Below, one piece after another: positions 55,350 through 63,416 of a stretch of DNA of 64,000 nt. Positions within the stretch are counted from its first letter, which is position 1, and the number at the start of each line of letters is the position of its first letter. Both the position numbers and the translations under genes were made by a program. Origin of the DNA: Methanomicrobiales archaeon (lineage in GTDB: Archaea > Halobacteriota > Methanomicrobia > Methanomicrobiales > Methanospirillaceae); the NCBI GenBank assembly GCA_012729535.1, contig JAAYCY010000010.1, positions 1 through 64,000 of the forward strand, given 5' to 3'. A model generated the notes under the pieces. It saw only the letters and a list, made by a program, of their open reading frames with translations. It had not been told where the DNA came from and searched no databases.

Positions 55350-57035
55350 TTACCGATGATACCTCCGATAGATCAAAATTAAAATCACTATGACCAGCAT
55401 TAGGGAAATAGTCCGGATAATCTCGGTATCATTACTGGTTGTAGAGTCATCTGCCAGCTGACGATTTCTTACTCCCGACCAATCGATAAGATATACCGAG
55501 GCAAAGTATGAAGCAGCCTCCCTGTTTTGAATAATGACTCCTGCTTCACGATTAAAACAGGCTGAGTTCTCATTCCAGTTCATACTGGATACAAGAACCT
55601 GGTCATCGGCGATGACCCCTTTGGTATGAACTTTCAGGAGACCTGTCCTTTCAGGGTAGAGAACCTTTGCCTGAAGAGAAATGTTTTCACGGGCTGCCAA
55701 TGTTGAAAGGGTTGTTACCATCTCATCGTTGTCTTTGTCTCCCTCAATATTGTAATAATAACCGTCCAGAAGAATCCTAACATCCACTCCTCGCCGTGCA
55801 GCATTCACCGCTGCGGCAAGAAACGGATTCGAGGCATTTTTTGGATATTCTGTAATATATGCCTGCTGTATCCATACCCTGCTGCTGCTCTGATTAATCA
55901 TATCAGCGATGAGATGACTCGTGTCAGGTGAAAAAACCGGAGTAATTGTCGCACCTGAAAAAGGAAGGGGGGTAAATACCGGGTGATATGAATCAACTAC
56001 CTGCTCATCAAAGGACCCCTGACGGCCTTCTGCTTCCACCATACCAGGCCCGTCATAATCATCCAGGAAAACTGCACCGAAGTATGTAGCCAGTTCCGGT
56101 GAAGCAAGAAGCACACTCCATCCCCTGTTCCCTGAATGACCAGTTACAGGAAATGAATGCTCCTTGAAATTTTCTGTCGTCAGGAAGATCTGCCGGTTAT
56201 CCAGAACGATGTACTTTGCATGGTTATAGCGATATGGAGGATGGTTTTCATCTTCTCCGTCCATTATCATGACAGTTACCCCGGCCCGATTAAGAGTATG
56301 AATAACAGAAAACTCCTCTGCAGGAATACCACCAACCGGCCCGCCTTCCAGGAGTACATGGACTAAAACCCCCCGGTGTTTTGCATCAACGAGCAATTGA
56401 GCAATACCAGAATCGGTAAACTCGTAGACATTCAGCAGGATCTTCTCCTTTGCACTTCTGATAACGTCCTCCAGAACCTGCCTTGAACAGTCAGGTGACA
56501 CAGAGACTAAACCAGAAATATTATGGAATGTTTGCGGGACCAGCCTGCTTCCTCCGGCCATGAGAATCCGCTGATCCCATGATTTATCTGATGCACAAAA
56601 ATGGATCTGCCCTTTCCTGGATTTGAATGTACCAGGCCATGAAGCAGAATCATAAACCGTGCCATGTTGCGACAGGGCCAGTTCATCTTTTCTGTTAGAT
56701 AATTGAAACTTTCCCTGTGCCTGAACCTGGGGAACGGTTCCTACCCCGTCAAGGATTTCATAATCCGGGTAAGTACCAAAGACCTCCCTGAAGACTGCTG
56801 CATTGCGCGCTATGGTGCAGGTTTTCTCATCGCCACCCGGGGGACATACAGTAATCGAACCTTCACCGTCGGAGATAACATATTCACCAGGAATTCCATC
56901 CCATCCGATTCTGACATATTCATCCTCATCCCCGTTTGTCCATGTATCAGGATATATTTCGACAAAAAATGGCACTGCACTAACAACGGATGTGACACAA
57001 ACAAACACTGACAGCACTAGCAGGTAAATCCGCAT
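55350..57035 (-). CDS. secreted phospholipase D-like protein with C-terminal anchor
   Basis: 561 residues. Signal peptide 1-19; a beta domain about 22-105 that resembles a lamin-tail fold; two PLD repeats with intact HxKxxxxD motifs (HAKYIVLD and HTKGVIAD), each followed by an Asn/Ser-rich part; a membrane segment about 540-556 near the C-terminus. PLD-fold enzymes cut or transfer phosphodiesters of lipids or nucleic acids; being outside, it could act on DNA or envelope polymers. It meets ccdA head-on with zero spacer. Confidence 0.82.
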   Translation of the reverse strand: MRIYLLVLSVFVCVTSVVSAVPFFVEIYPDTWTNGDEDEYVRIGWDGIPGEYVISDGEGSITVCPPGGDEKTCTIARNAAVFREVFGTYPDYEILDGVGTVPQVQAQGKFQLSNRKDELALSQHGTVYDSASWPGTFKSRKGQIHFCASDKSWDQRILMAGGSRLVPQTFHNISGLVSVSPDCSRQVLEDVIRSAKEKILLNVYEFTDSGIAQLLVDAKHRGVLVHVLLEGGPVGGIPAEEFSVIHTLNRAGVTVMIMDGEDENHPPYRYNHAKYIVLDNRQIFLTTENFKEHSFPVTGHSGNRGWSVLLASPELATYFGAVFLDDYDGPGMVEAEGRQGSFDEQVVDSYHPVFTPLPFSGATITPVFSPDTSHLIADMINQSSSRVWIQQAYITEYPKNASNPFLAAAVNAARRGVDVRILLDGYYYNIEGDKDNDEMVTTLSTLAARENISLQAKVLYPERTGLLKVHTKGVIADDQVLVSSMNWNENSACFNREAGVIIQNREAASYFASVYLIDWSGVRNRQLADDSTTSNDTEIIRTISLMLVIVILILIYRRYHR

Positions 57036-57083
57036 GGAGAACAGGGTTTATCGATCATTGGTACATGAAGGTACTGAAATCAG

Positions 57084-57680
57084 ATGTACAAAGACCAGGG
57101 TGTTGTAGTCAAGATTGGGGGGAGCCTGATAGAACATACACCCTCAATTATCAGGACTATCAGGGAATCAGGTAGATCAATCCTTATCATTCCGGGAGGC
57201 GGGTTTTTTGCAGATCTGGTCCGGCACAGGAATCTATCTGATACAGCAGCGCATTTTATGGCGATTGCGGCGATGGATCAGTATGGATGGCTGCTTTCCA
57301 CGTATGGAATACCTGTCACAACAAAGCCGGCTTTGGAAAGTAAAGCGAAAATACTTCTTCCTTATACTCATCTCCTCCAGACAGATCCTCTTCCCCACTC
57401 CTGGGACATAACATCTGATACCATCAGTGCGTACTATGCAAATCTTTTGTCAGTTCCGCTCATCATCTTAAAATCGATACGGTATATTCGCAATTCTGAT
57501 ATCCCGGTAAAAACCCTGCTGCCCGGAATGATTACTGATGATCTTGACCGGGCATTCATTCCCTACATCTACTCAAATAAGGTATCAGGAATGATAATTC
57601 AGGGATCTGATAGTGCGATCCTGTCAGCTGTCCTGAAGGGAAAAGAGGTACCGGGAACCATCTTTAACGGTACCATTTAA
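57084..57680 (+). CDS. mfnE: amino acid kinase family, MfnE-like
   Basis: 198 residues. VVKIGGSLIE, IIPGGGFFADLVR and WDITSDTISAYYA follow the MfnE branch of the amino-acid kinase family. MfnE turns aminomethylfuran phosphate into the diphosphate in methanofuran synthesis. Another amino acid kinase role is possible. It starts a plus-strand group with the zinc ribbon and aEF1B genes. Confidence 0.8.
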   Translation: MYKDQGVVVKIGGSLIEHTPSIIRTIRESGRSILIIPGGGFFADLVRHRNLSDTAAHFMAIAAMDQYGWLLSTYGIPVTTKPALESKAKILLPYTHLLQTDPLPHSWDITSDTISAYYANLLSVPLIILKSIRYIRNSDIPVKTLLPGMITDDLDRAFIPYIYSNKVSGMIIQGSDSAILSAVLKGKEVPGTIFNGTI

Positions 57681-57726
57681 GGCGATGATGAATAAACCAA
57701 ATAAGCAGCTTTTTGGAAGTCTGAAT

Positions 57727-57888
57727 ATGAGTGGAACGAACTGCACATCATGTAATGGCCCAATGGCAGAAGAGGGCTCAGTAGAGTTCGGCTGTCCGGC
57801 ATGCGGGGCCAGAATCCGCCGGTGCTACCGGTGCAGAGAACAGAGTATTGAATATGTCTGCCCGACCTGTGGTCTCCGGGGGCCCTGA
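57727..57888 (+). CDS. small zinc-ribbon protein (HVO_2753-like)
   Basis: 53 residues from the ATG at 57727 (an ATG at 57685 would add 14 residues without family support). Four CxxC-type knuckles (CTSC, CPAC, CYRC, CPTC) and the end CGLRGP match archaeal HVO_2753-type double zinc ribbons, which commonly sit just before the aEF1B gene. Function is unsettled; translation-linked by context. Confidence 0.8.
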   Translation: MSGTNCTSCNGPMAEEGSVEFGCPACGARIRRCYRCREQSIEYVCPTCGLRGP

Positions 57889-57892
57889 TTCT

Positions 57893-58150
57893 ATGGGAGA
57901 CGTAGCGCTTATCATAAAGGTAATGCCTGAGTCACCAGAAATCAACCGGGACGGAATCATTGCATCTATCAAAGAAAAATTCCCCCGCGTCCAGGACATC
58001 AGAGAAGAACCGATAGGCTTTGGACTGGTTGCATTAAAAATCGCTCTGGTCGTACCAGATGCAGAAGGACAAACAGAAACCATCGAATCGACGCTCAATT
58101 CCATCGAAGGAGTCGAGCGTGCAGAAATCGTTGAATCAACCCTTGTGTAA
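57893..58150 (+). CDS. ef1b: translation elongation factor aEF1B (EF-1 beta)
   Basis: 85 residues from the ATG at 57893. GDVALIIKVMPESPEIN and IGFGLVALKIALVVPD match the archaeal EF-1 beta guanine nucleotide exchange factor of aEF1A. Starts 4 nt after the zinc-ribbon stop. Confidence 0.93.
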   Translation: MGDVALIIKVMPESPEINRDGIIASIKEKFPRVQDIREEPIGFGLVALKIALVVPDAEGQTETIESTLNSIEGVERAEIVESTLV

Positions 58151-58185
58151 ACAAGGATTGTAACAATCATTATTCAGGGGATCTT

Positions 58186-59139
58186 TTACTCCCCGTTCTC
58201 CAGAGTTGTAAAGACTTCTTTTGTCAACCTTCGGATCTTTTCTACAGACATCTGGAAATTCCTAACTTCCAGTGGTTCTATCCGTATCGGGACAGGGTAC
58301 ACACCACTACGGTTCATCCGGGCAGGCACCCCGATGCACACATCACCAATGTCATGAATTTCCGCCTTTATGTATGCCGAAACTGTCAGTATACGGTCTT
58401 CATCTCCAAGTATGGTTCTGACAAGGGTAGATATTGCTTCTCCCGGCCCCCAAACCGTCGCTCCCTTTGATGCAATGATCCGCTGACCTGAACACTTTAC
58501 CTGTTCCATGATCTCATCAATCGGAACCTGGGCAAAACTGGGCAGGTTAGAGATTTGTATTCCACCAATAGTAGTTGCAGACCAGAGAGGAACCATACTG
58601 TTACCGTGTTCACCGATGATACGGGTGTGGACTTCACTGACATGAACATGAAAGAATGCGGCTATTGCAGATTTCAGTCGCATAGAATCCAGATGTGTTC
58701 CGATTCCAAAGACTTCATTCGGCTTTTTCCCGGAATATTTCAGAGCCACATGTGTCATGATGTCAACGGGATTTGTGATCATCAGAATTAGCGAGTCTGG
58801 GGCCACATTGCTGATTTTTATTGAGAAATCCCTTACAATTTTAGCGTTTTCAAATGCCAGATCATTACGGGTCTGATCAGGCCTTCGTGGAACACCGGCA
58901 GTAAAGATGATAACATCCGCACCTGTAAGGTCATCAAAAGAGCAGGTCCAGCTTACATGGCTGTCTGTTCCGGTAGCAGCAAATGAATCATTAATATCAC
59001 GGGCAATTCCCTCCAGGATCCCTTCAGATCCAGGTCTTCCGTGGAGCTGAATTTCATGAATATATGGGATACGTGAGATTGAAAGAGCCGCGTACTGCCC
59101 CACCTTCCCGGTAGCACCGACAATCGCAACTTTTGCCAT
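58186..59139 (-). CDS. mdh: malate dehydrogenase (lactate/malate family)
   Basis: 317 residues. Rossmann start VAIVGATGKVGQYAA; the strand-2 end reads LHGRPGSE with no acidic residue, which suggests NADP(H) use; mobile loop GVPRRPDQTRNDL with the malate arginine; catalytic GEHGNSMVP. It converts oxaloacetate and malate in the incomplete TCA path of methanogens. Upstream lies the SRP RNA gene on the same strand. Confidence 0.9.
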   Translation of the reverse strand: MAKVAIVGATGKVGQYAALSISRIPYIHEIQLHGRPGSEGILEGIARDINDSFAATGTDSHVSWTCSFDDLTGADVIIFTAGVPRRPDQTRNDLAFENAKIVRDFSIKISNVAPDSLILMITNPVDIMTHVALKYSGKKPNEVFGIGTHLDSMRLKSAIAAFFHVHVSEVHTRIIGEHGNSMVPLWSATTIGGIQISNLPSFAQVPIDEIMEQVKCSGQRIIASKGATVWGPGEAISTLVRTILGDEDRILTVSAYIKAEIHDIGDVCIGVPARMNRSGVYPVPIRIEPLEVRNFQMSVEKIRRLTKEVFTTLENGE

Positions 59140-59184
59140 AAGAATCAGATTAATAGGGACACGTTATCAGTCGATCGGCCATTT

Positions 59185-59465
59185 CAGCCTTTTCCAAGGG
59201 TTTCCTTCTCCACCCCGCAACCCTATGGGCGCCGAATGTTCACGGTAAGTCTGCTCCCTTCCGGGCCTGAACCGGTTCCCGCGACAACAGGTCGTTCCTT
59301 CCTCCGAAGGTGTGATATCTGGCCACCGACCTCACAGGACAGGGTTTCTACGTCAGAAACACGACAGATACGGGCCGTATGTTCCAACCTTCCTCAAACT
59401 TCGCCCCCTGCATACCGACGATTTCAGGTCACAAGTGACGCCGATCCACCCGGGCTAGTCCCCAT
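59185..59465 (-). ncRNA. ffs: archaeal 7S signal recognition particle RNA
   Basis: On the minus strand the helix-8 core reads CAGGCCCGGAAGGGAGCAG (about 59252-59270), the SRP54-binding site, and the 5' part has the paired GTCAC/GTGAC hairpin of helices 3-4. About 280 nt; ends are estimated from a TATA-like TTTTTATT near 59486-59493 and from the loss of pairing at the 3' side. Helix 1 could not be placed. The promoter lies inside the 3' end of the gene at 59479. Confidence 0.9.
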
Positions 59466-59478
59466 TATTATGCTGCAG

Positions 59479-60516
59479 CTACGGAATAAAAACTTCCCCT
59501 CCAATCTTTTCTGTCCAATACGTCAGAAACGGATCATTTTTCCTAAAAGCCGCTTTGTCAAAGGGATCAAAGACCGTCAGTCGCCTTCCCAAAGGGAGAT
59601 CAGGACCCAGAAATTCGTATGAACCGTTGTAGAGCAAAATGTGGATCCCATTACCACGGGCTTCACAGATAAGGACAGGTTGTCCACTATAGACTGGTAG
59701 CCTTGTAGTAATATCCTCATAAATCCTGATTTCAGAAATCCCCAGTTTTATTTTATTCACGCGTATGCTCTGTATCGCACTCCAGACGGAAGCAAACCAC
59801 ACATCACACATGATGATTTCAGGAACACCAAACAGAGCTGCGGTGATTCCAAGAGTACCAGGGCCAGCACAGGCATCAATGAAAACATCAGGATGTAACC
59901 GACGTACCTGTTCCTCGACGCTGATTACTTTCGGATCAATGCCTTTTGGAAATTCAATATGCATATCAGCCTGTTTCTTGATTACAACAACAGGTCCCCT
60001 GCCACTTAAAAAGATATCAGCCCTCACATCACATCCGGATAGTAATCTTCCTTCCCGTATTGCGGATTCATGACCGGATATGACATCACCAGGTCCAGGG
60101 AATTCGTGTGAATGATAAACAATGCCCAGGAGTTCAGGAACCTGCTCATATACTTTTTTTGCAGCGGAATCAGGAATAATATCTGAAATCAGAAGGAGAG
60201 ATCTTCGGGGAAGAACGGGAGGCCGGCGGAGAAACATTCCTGGACATATGAGGGGAGTTCCAAGCTTTGAAAGAGGTTCAGTCCCGGATAATGCCCTTTC
60301 TTTCACGAGAACCTGGTAAACCTCTGCCATCACATCGTCAAGAGATCTCCTGTTGCACTGGCATGGACCAGTTATCTTTTCATTCGGATCCACGGGCAGG
60401 TCTTTAGACCTTGCTTTCGGTCTGCAATGTGGACAGGGAGCAAAAAGAACAGACGGGCGGGAACTCAAATCTCCAGGACAGATGATATGATCCTCGCCAC
60501 AACAGGAACACTTCAT
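59479..60516 (-). CDS. zinc-finger plus SAM-fold protein, conserved in methanogens
   Basis: 345 residues. The N-terminus has cysteine pairs (CSCC about 3-6, CPHC about 28-31, CQC about 52-54), which suggest zinc binding. The middle (about 205-235) reads DACAGPGTLGITAALFG, a SAM-binding-like motif of class I methyltransferases. The substrate is unknown. It lies next to tRNA-Ile2 and tRNA-Asn and the SRP RNA gene, so an RNA target is a fair guess. Confidence 0.65.
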   Translation of the reverse strand: MKCSCCGEDHIICPGDLSSRPSVLFAPCPHCRPKARSKDLPVDPNEKITGPCQCNRRSLDDVMAEVYQVLVKERALSGTEPLSKLGTPLICPGMFLRRPPVLPRRSLLLISDIIPDSAAKKVYEQVPELLGIVYHSHEFPGPGDVISGHESAIREGRLLSGCDVRADIFLSGRGPVVVIKKQADMHIEFPKGIDPKVISVEEQVRRLHPDVFIDACAGPGTLGITAALFGVPEIIMCDVWFASVWSAIQSIRVNKIKLGISEIRIYEDITTRLPVYSGQPVLICEARGNGIHILLYNGSYEFLGPDLPLGRRLTVFDPFDKAAFRKNDPFLTYWTEKIGGEVFIP

Positions 60517-60555
60517 TGAATTAAAATAATAACTTGTACAATAAAAAACAGGTCA

Positions 60556-60628
60556 TGGGCCTGATGCGATTCGAACGCATGACCGCCCGGTTATGAGCCG
60601 GGCGCTCTCACCGCTAAGCTACAGGCCC
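60556..60628 (-). tRNA. trnI: tRNA-Ile2 (CAT), agmatidine-type
   Basis: 73 nt, anticodon loop CTCATAA (CAT). A CAT anticodon may be Met or Ile2. The anticodon stem CCCGG/CCGGG and T-arm (CATGCGTTCGAATCGCATC) equal those of tRNA-Ile(GAT) at 47310, and the acceptor differs only slightly (GGGCCTG against GGGCCCG). It lacks initiator features. I therefore call it the AUA-reading isoleucine tRNA whose C34 is changed to agmatidine by TiaS. Confidence 0.8.
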
Positions 60629-60639
60629 AAAAAATGAGA

Positions 60640-60712
60640 CGCCGCCAACAGGACTCGAACCTGTGACATACTGGTTAACAGCCAGTCACTCTACCAACTG
60701 AGTTATGGCGGC
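60640..60712 (-). tRNA. trnN: tRNA-Asn (GTT)
   Basis: 73 nt. Acceptor GCCGCCA, anticodon stem ACTGG/CCAGT around CTGTTAA (GTT), T-loop GTTCGAGTC. It lies 11 nt upstream of tRNA-Ile2 in a two-tRNA unit. Confidence 0.94.
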
Positions 60713-60778
60713 TCAGATGTGCTTTAATACGTGCGACATTATTCCTAATAAATGTAATGATTGCTTGCAAAACAGGGA

Positions 60779-61063
60779 TCAGGGCTGCTTCATGAGGGAT
60801 AAAATACGAATAATTCCGTCAATGTCCTCATTCAGGTGCAGAAACATCTCCTCAGCCTTATTAGTAACCATGGCACCTGCACTTGAAGCGCGAATGTATC
60901 CACTGCTTTCCAGAACCCTGAGTGAGTACCGGATCCGGTGCTGGGGAACACTGAGTAGTTCAGATAATTTAATGATTCCAATGGGCTGGTGACTGGCAAC
61001 AGCCCTGAGGACCTCAATATGTCGTAATGTAAGATGTATGTCTTCAGATATTTTTTCCAGCAT
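60779..61063 (-). CDS. winged-helix transcriptional regulator, small
   Basis: 94 residues. The helix-turn-helix part reads VLRAVASHQPIGIIKLSEL and HRIRYSLRVLESSGYIRAS. It has only a DNA-binding domain and a short tail, as seen in many methanogen regulators. Target unknown. Confidence 0.72.
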   Translation of the reverse strand: MLEKISEDIHLTLRHIEVLRAVASHQPIGIIKLSELLSVPQHRIRYSLRVLESSGYIRASSAGAMVTNKAEEMFLHLNEDIDGIIRILSLMKQP

Positions 61064-61081
61064 TACAATCCCGGTGTTTTT

Positions 61082-61309
61082 TTACGTATGTACATCAAGC
61101 CACGCTTTTGTCTTGTGGTAATTTTTAACAAATATTACTGCCAGGATAACTGCCAGGACCAACGAAACTACTGCTCCAGGCACCCTGAAGGCTGCAGGAA
61201 AGAGAAAAAATGCAATAACCGACAATGCAAAAAACAAGATCACACCATTTAAAATAACGGTAAGGTGCCAGAACCTCCATTTGAACTGCTCTTTGGAATT
61301 ATCATCCAT
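61082..61309 (-). CDS. small two-helix membrane protein
   Basis: 75 residues with two hydrophobic helices (about 15-37 and 45-62) and charged ends. No family recognised. It ends 18 nt before the HTH gene starts, so the two are likely co-transcribed. Confidence 0.55.
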   Translation of the reverse strand: MDDNSKEQFKWRFWHLTVILNGVILFFALSVIAFFLFPAAFRVPGAVVSLVLAVILAVIFVKNYHKTKAWLDVHT

Positions 61310-61368
61310 TATTCAATCATTACTTTTTGCGTAAAAGTACTTGTGGTCTAACTTAAAACCTGTAAGAG

Positions 61369-62499
61369 ATGGATAGCCTCGATGACCTGATCAAAAGGTA
61401 TGGCGCAGCCATATACTGTATCTATGCTTCTTCAGAAAATGCAGCAATGCGCCATATAACCAGGTTTGTAACCCATGATCCGGTCACAATACTCAAAAAA
61501 TTACATAAGCCGCCTCTGATGATTGTCCCCCAGATGGAAGCATACCGGGCAGCCAGTGAATCACCTGCACAGGTAATGACCCGCCAGCAGGCAGGATATC
61601 TTGAGATATTTGAACACGAGAAAGATCCCTGGAAGATACAGGCAGAGATGATTGCAAGGGTATCTGACGGTCCATACCTGGTTCCTCCGGATTTTCCCAC
61701 CGCACTTGCGCGTGCTCTTGAGGTACATAACACTGTTATTGTGGATTCTGCATCACTGCTGTCAGCTCCACGCGCTATAAAAACTCCCGATGAAGTTCGA
61801 TGGATAACACGGGCACAACGGGCAGCAGAGGCTGCAATGGATACTGCAATAAACCGGATCAGGACATCGGATATACGTTCGGGAGTGCTCTGGTATGATG
61901 ATAAACCGCTGACGTCTGACCTGGTTAGATATGAGATGAACAAAACCATGCTGGCTCATGGCTGCACAGCGGACGATACCATCGTTTCCTGTGGAGAAGA
62001 GACGGCAATACCTCACTGTCCTGGTTCAGGGGAACTGAAAGCCCACGAACCCATTGTGATCGACGTCTTTCCCAGGGATACAAAAACCGGATATCATGCT
62101 GATATGACTCGGACAATAAGCAGAGGGGAGCCATCTGGAAAGGTAATAGAACTGTATAATACAGTAAAAGATGCCCTGATTTTATCAGAAAAGAGTGTCC
62201 GGGCTGGAAAAACTGGAGCGGAATGTTACCATGAAGTCAGGGATTTTTTCTCTGAACTTGGATTCAAGTCAGATACAGAAGGGTTTGTGCATAGCCTGGG
62301 ACATGGAGTAGGTCTTGAGATACATGAAGCTCCTTCTCTTTCAACAATGGGCGGGACATTACAATCAGGAAATGTCATTACCCTTGAACCCGGCCTTTAT
62401 TACCGGGGAATCGGGGGAGTCAGAATAGAAAACCTCGGGGTAGTGGAACAATCAGGATTTTCTAAAATTACCAGGTATCCCATGGAGATGATACTATGA
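61369..62499 (+). CDS. pepQ: M24 metallopeptidase, Xaa-Pro dipeptidase-like
   Basis: 376 residues. An N-terminal creatinase-like domain (to about 140) is followed by the pita-bread fold. Metal ligands fit VIDVFPRD, HADMTRTIS, GHGVGLEIHE, TLEPGLYY and VRIENLG. It would cut Xaa-Pro dipeptides. Its stop overlaps the map start. Confidence 0.88.
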   Translation: MDSLDDLIKRYGAAIYCIYASSENAAMRHITRFVTHDPVTILKKLHKPPLMIVPQMEAYRAASESPAQVMTRQQAGYLEIFEHEKDPWKIQAEMIARVSDGPYLVPPDFPTALARALEVHNTVIVDSASLLSAPRAIKTPDEVRWITRAQRAAEAAMDTAINRIRTSDIRSGVLWYDDKPLTSDLVRYEMNKTMLAHGCTADDTIVSCGEETAIPHCPGSGELKAHEPIVIDVFPRDTKTGYHADMTRTISRGEPSGKVIELYNTVKDALILSEKSVRAGKTGAECYHEVRDFFSELGFKSDTEGFVHSLGHGVGLEIHEAPSLSTMGGTLQSGNVITLEPGLYYRGIGGVRIENLGVVEQSGFSKITRYPMEMIL

Positions 62500-63371
62500 A
62501 AGAAGAGATATTTGACCGGTACATGCAGGCAGGATCTGCAGCAAAGAAGATCCTGACAGCCGGTGCCGACCAGATCAAACCAGATGTTCCACTCCTTGAA
62601 GTCGGCACATTTGTTGAAGATATGATCATTGAAATGGGATTTGGCATAGCATTCCCTGCTAATATTTCACTCAATGAAGCCGCTGCCCATGATACACCAT
62701 CCCCTGATGACACCCGGATTTTTACAACAGGAGATATGGTAAAACTGGATATTGGAGTGCATCTTGATGGATATATTGCAGATACCGCCTGCACGGTTGA
62801 CCTTGGTGACCAGCCATTACTCTGTGAAGCCTCAATTGCTGCGCGTGATGCGGCAATAGCTTTTGTAAGACCGGGAGTTGCGATTGGGGAACTTGGTAGT
62901 ATTGTGGCACAGGAGATAAAAAGCAGGGGATTTTTGCCGGTTGCGAACCTGACCGGACACGGCCTGGACCAGTACTGCCTCCACAAAGGACCTAATGTAC
63001 CAAACATTCCCGGGAGCGGAGGAGCAATACTTGAAGAAGATATGGTAGTGGCAATAGAACCTTTTGCAACGACCGGAACAGGATTTGTCCATGACGGCAG
63101 GCGGGAAGAAATATTCGGGCAACTAGTAAACCGTCCGGTCAGACTCCCTGCGGCACGGAAGATCCTCAAAGAGGTGGAAGAGAGAAAAGGTCTGCCATTT
63201 GCCCGCAGACACCTCCATGTAAAATCCGCAGACCTTGGCCTTGCCAGGCTGATTCATGATGGCATTTTACGGCCTTATCCGGTCCTTTCAGATGTTTCCG
63301 GCTCATACATCTCTCAAGCCGAACATACCATGATCGTGACTGCTGACGGATGTATCGTAACTACTGTATGA
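62496..63371 (+). CDS. map: methionine aminopeptidase, type 2
   Basis: 291 residues. FPANISLNEAAAHDTP, DIGVHLDGYIADTA, NLTGHGLDQYCLH and the type-2 insertion match archaeal Map. It removes the initiator Met from new proteins. Start overlaps the pepQ stop (ATGA), an unusual pairing of two related M24 enzymes. Confidence 0.94.
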   Translation: MKEEIFDRYMQAGSAAKKILTAGADQIKPDVPLLEVGTFVEDMIIEMGFGIAFPANISLNEAAAHDTPSPDDTRIFTTGDMVKLDIGVHLDGYIADTACTVDLGDQPLLCEASIAARDAAIAFVRPGVAIGELGSIVAQEIKSRGFLPVANLTGHGLDQYCLHKGPNVPNIPGSGGAILEEDMVVAIEPFATTGTGFVHDGRREEIFGQLVNRPVRLPAARKILKEVEERKGLPFARRHLHVKSADLGLARLIHDGILRPYPVLSDVSGSYISQAEHTMIVTADGCIVTTV

Positions 63372-63416
63372 TAGCGATTCTTCAGTGATGAAAACGTATT
63401 ATAAGGATTATCGAAA

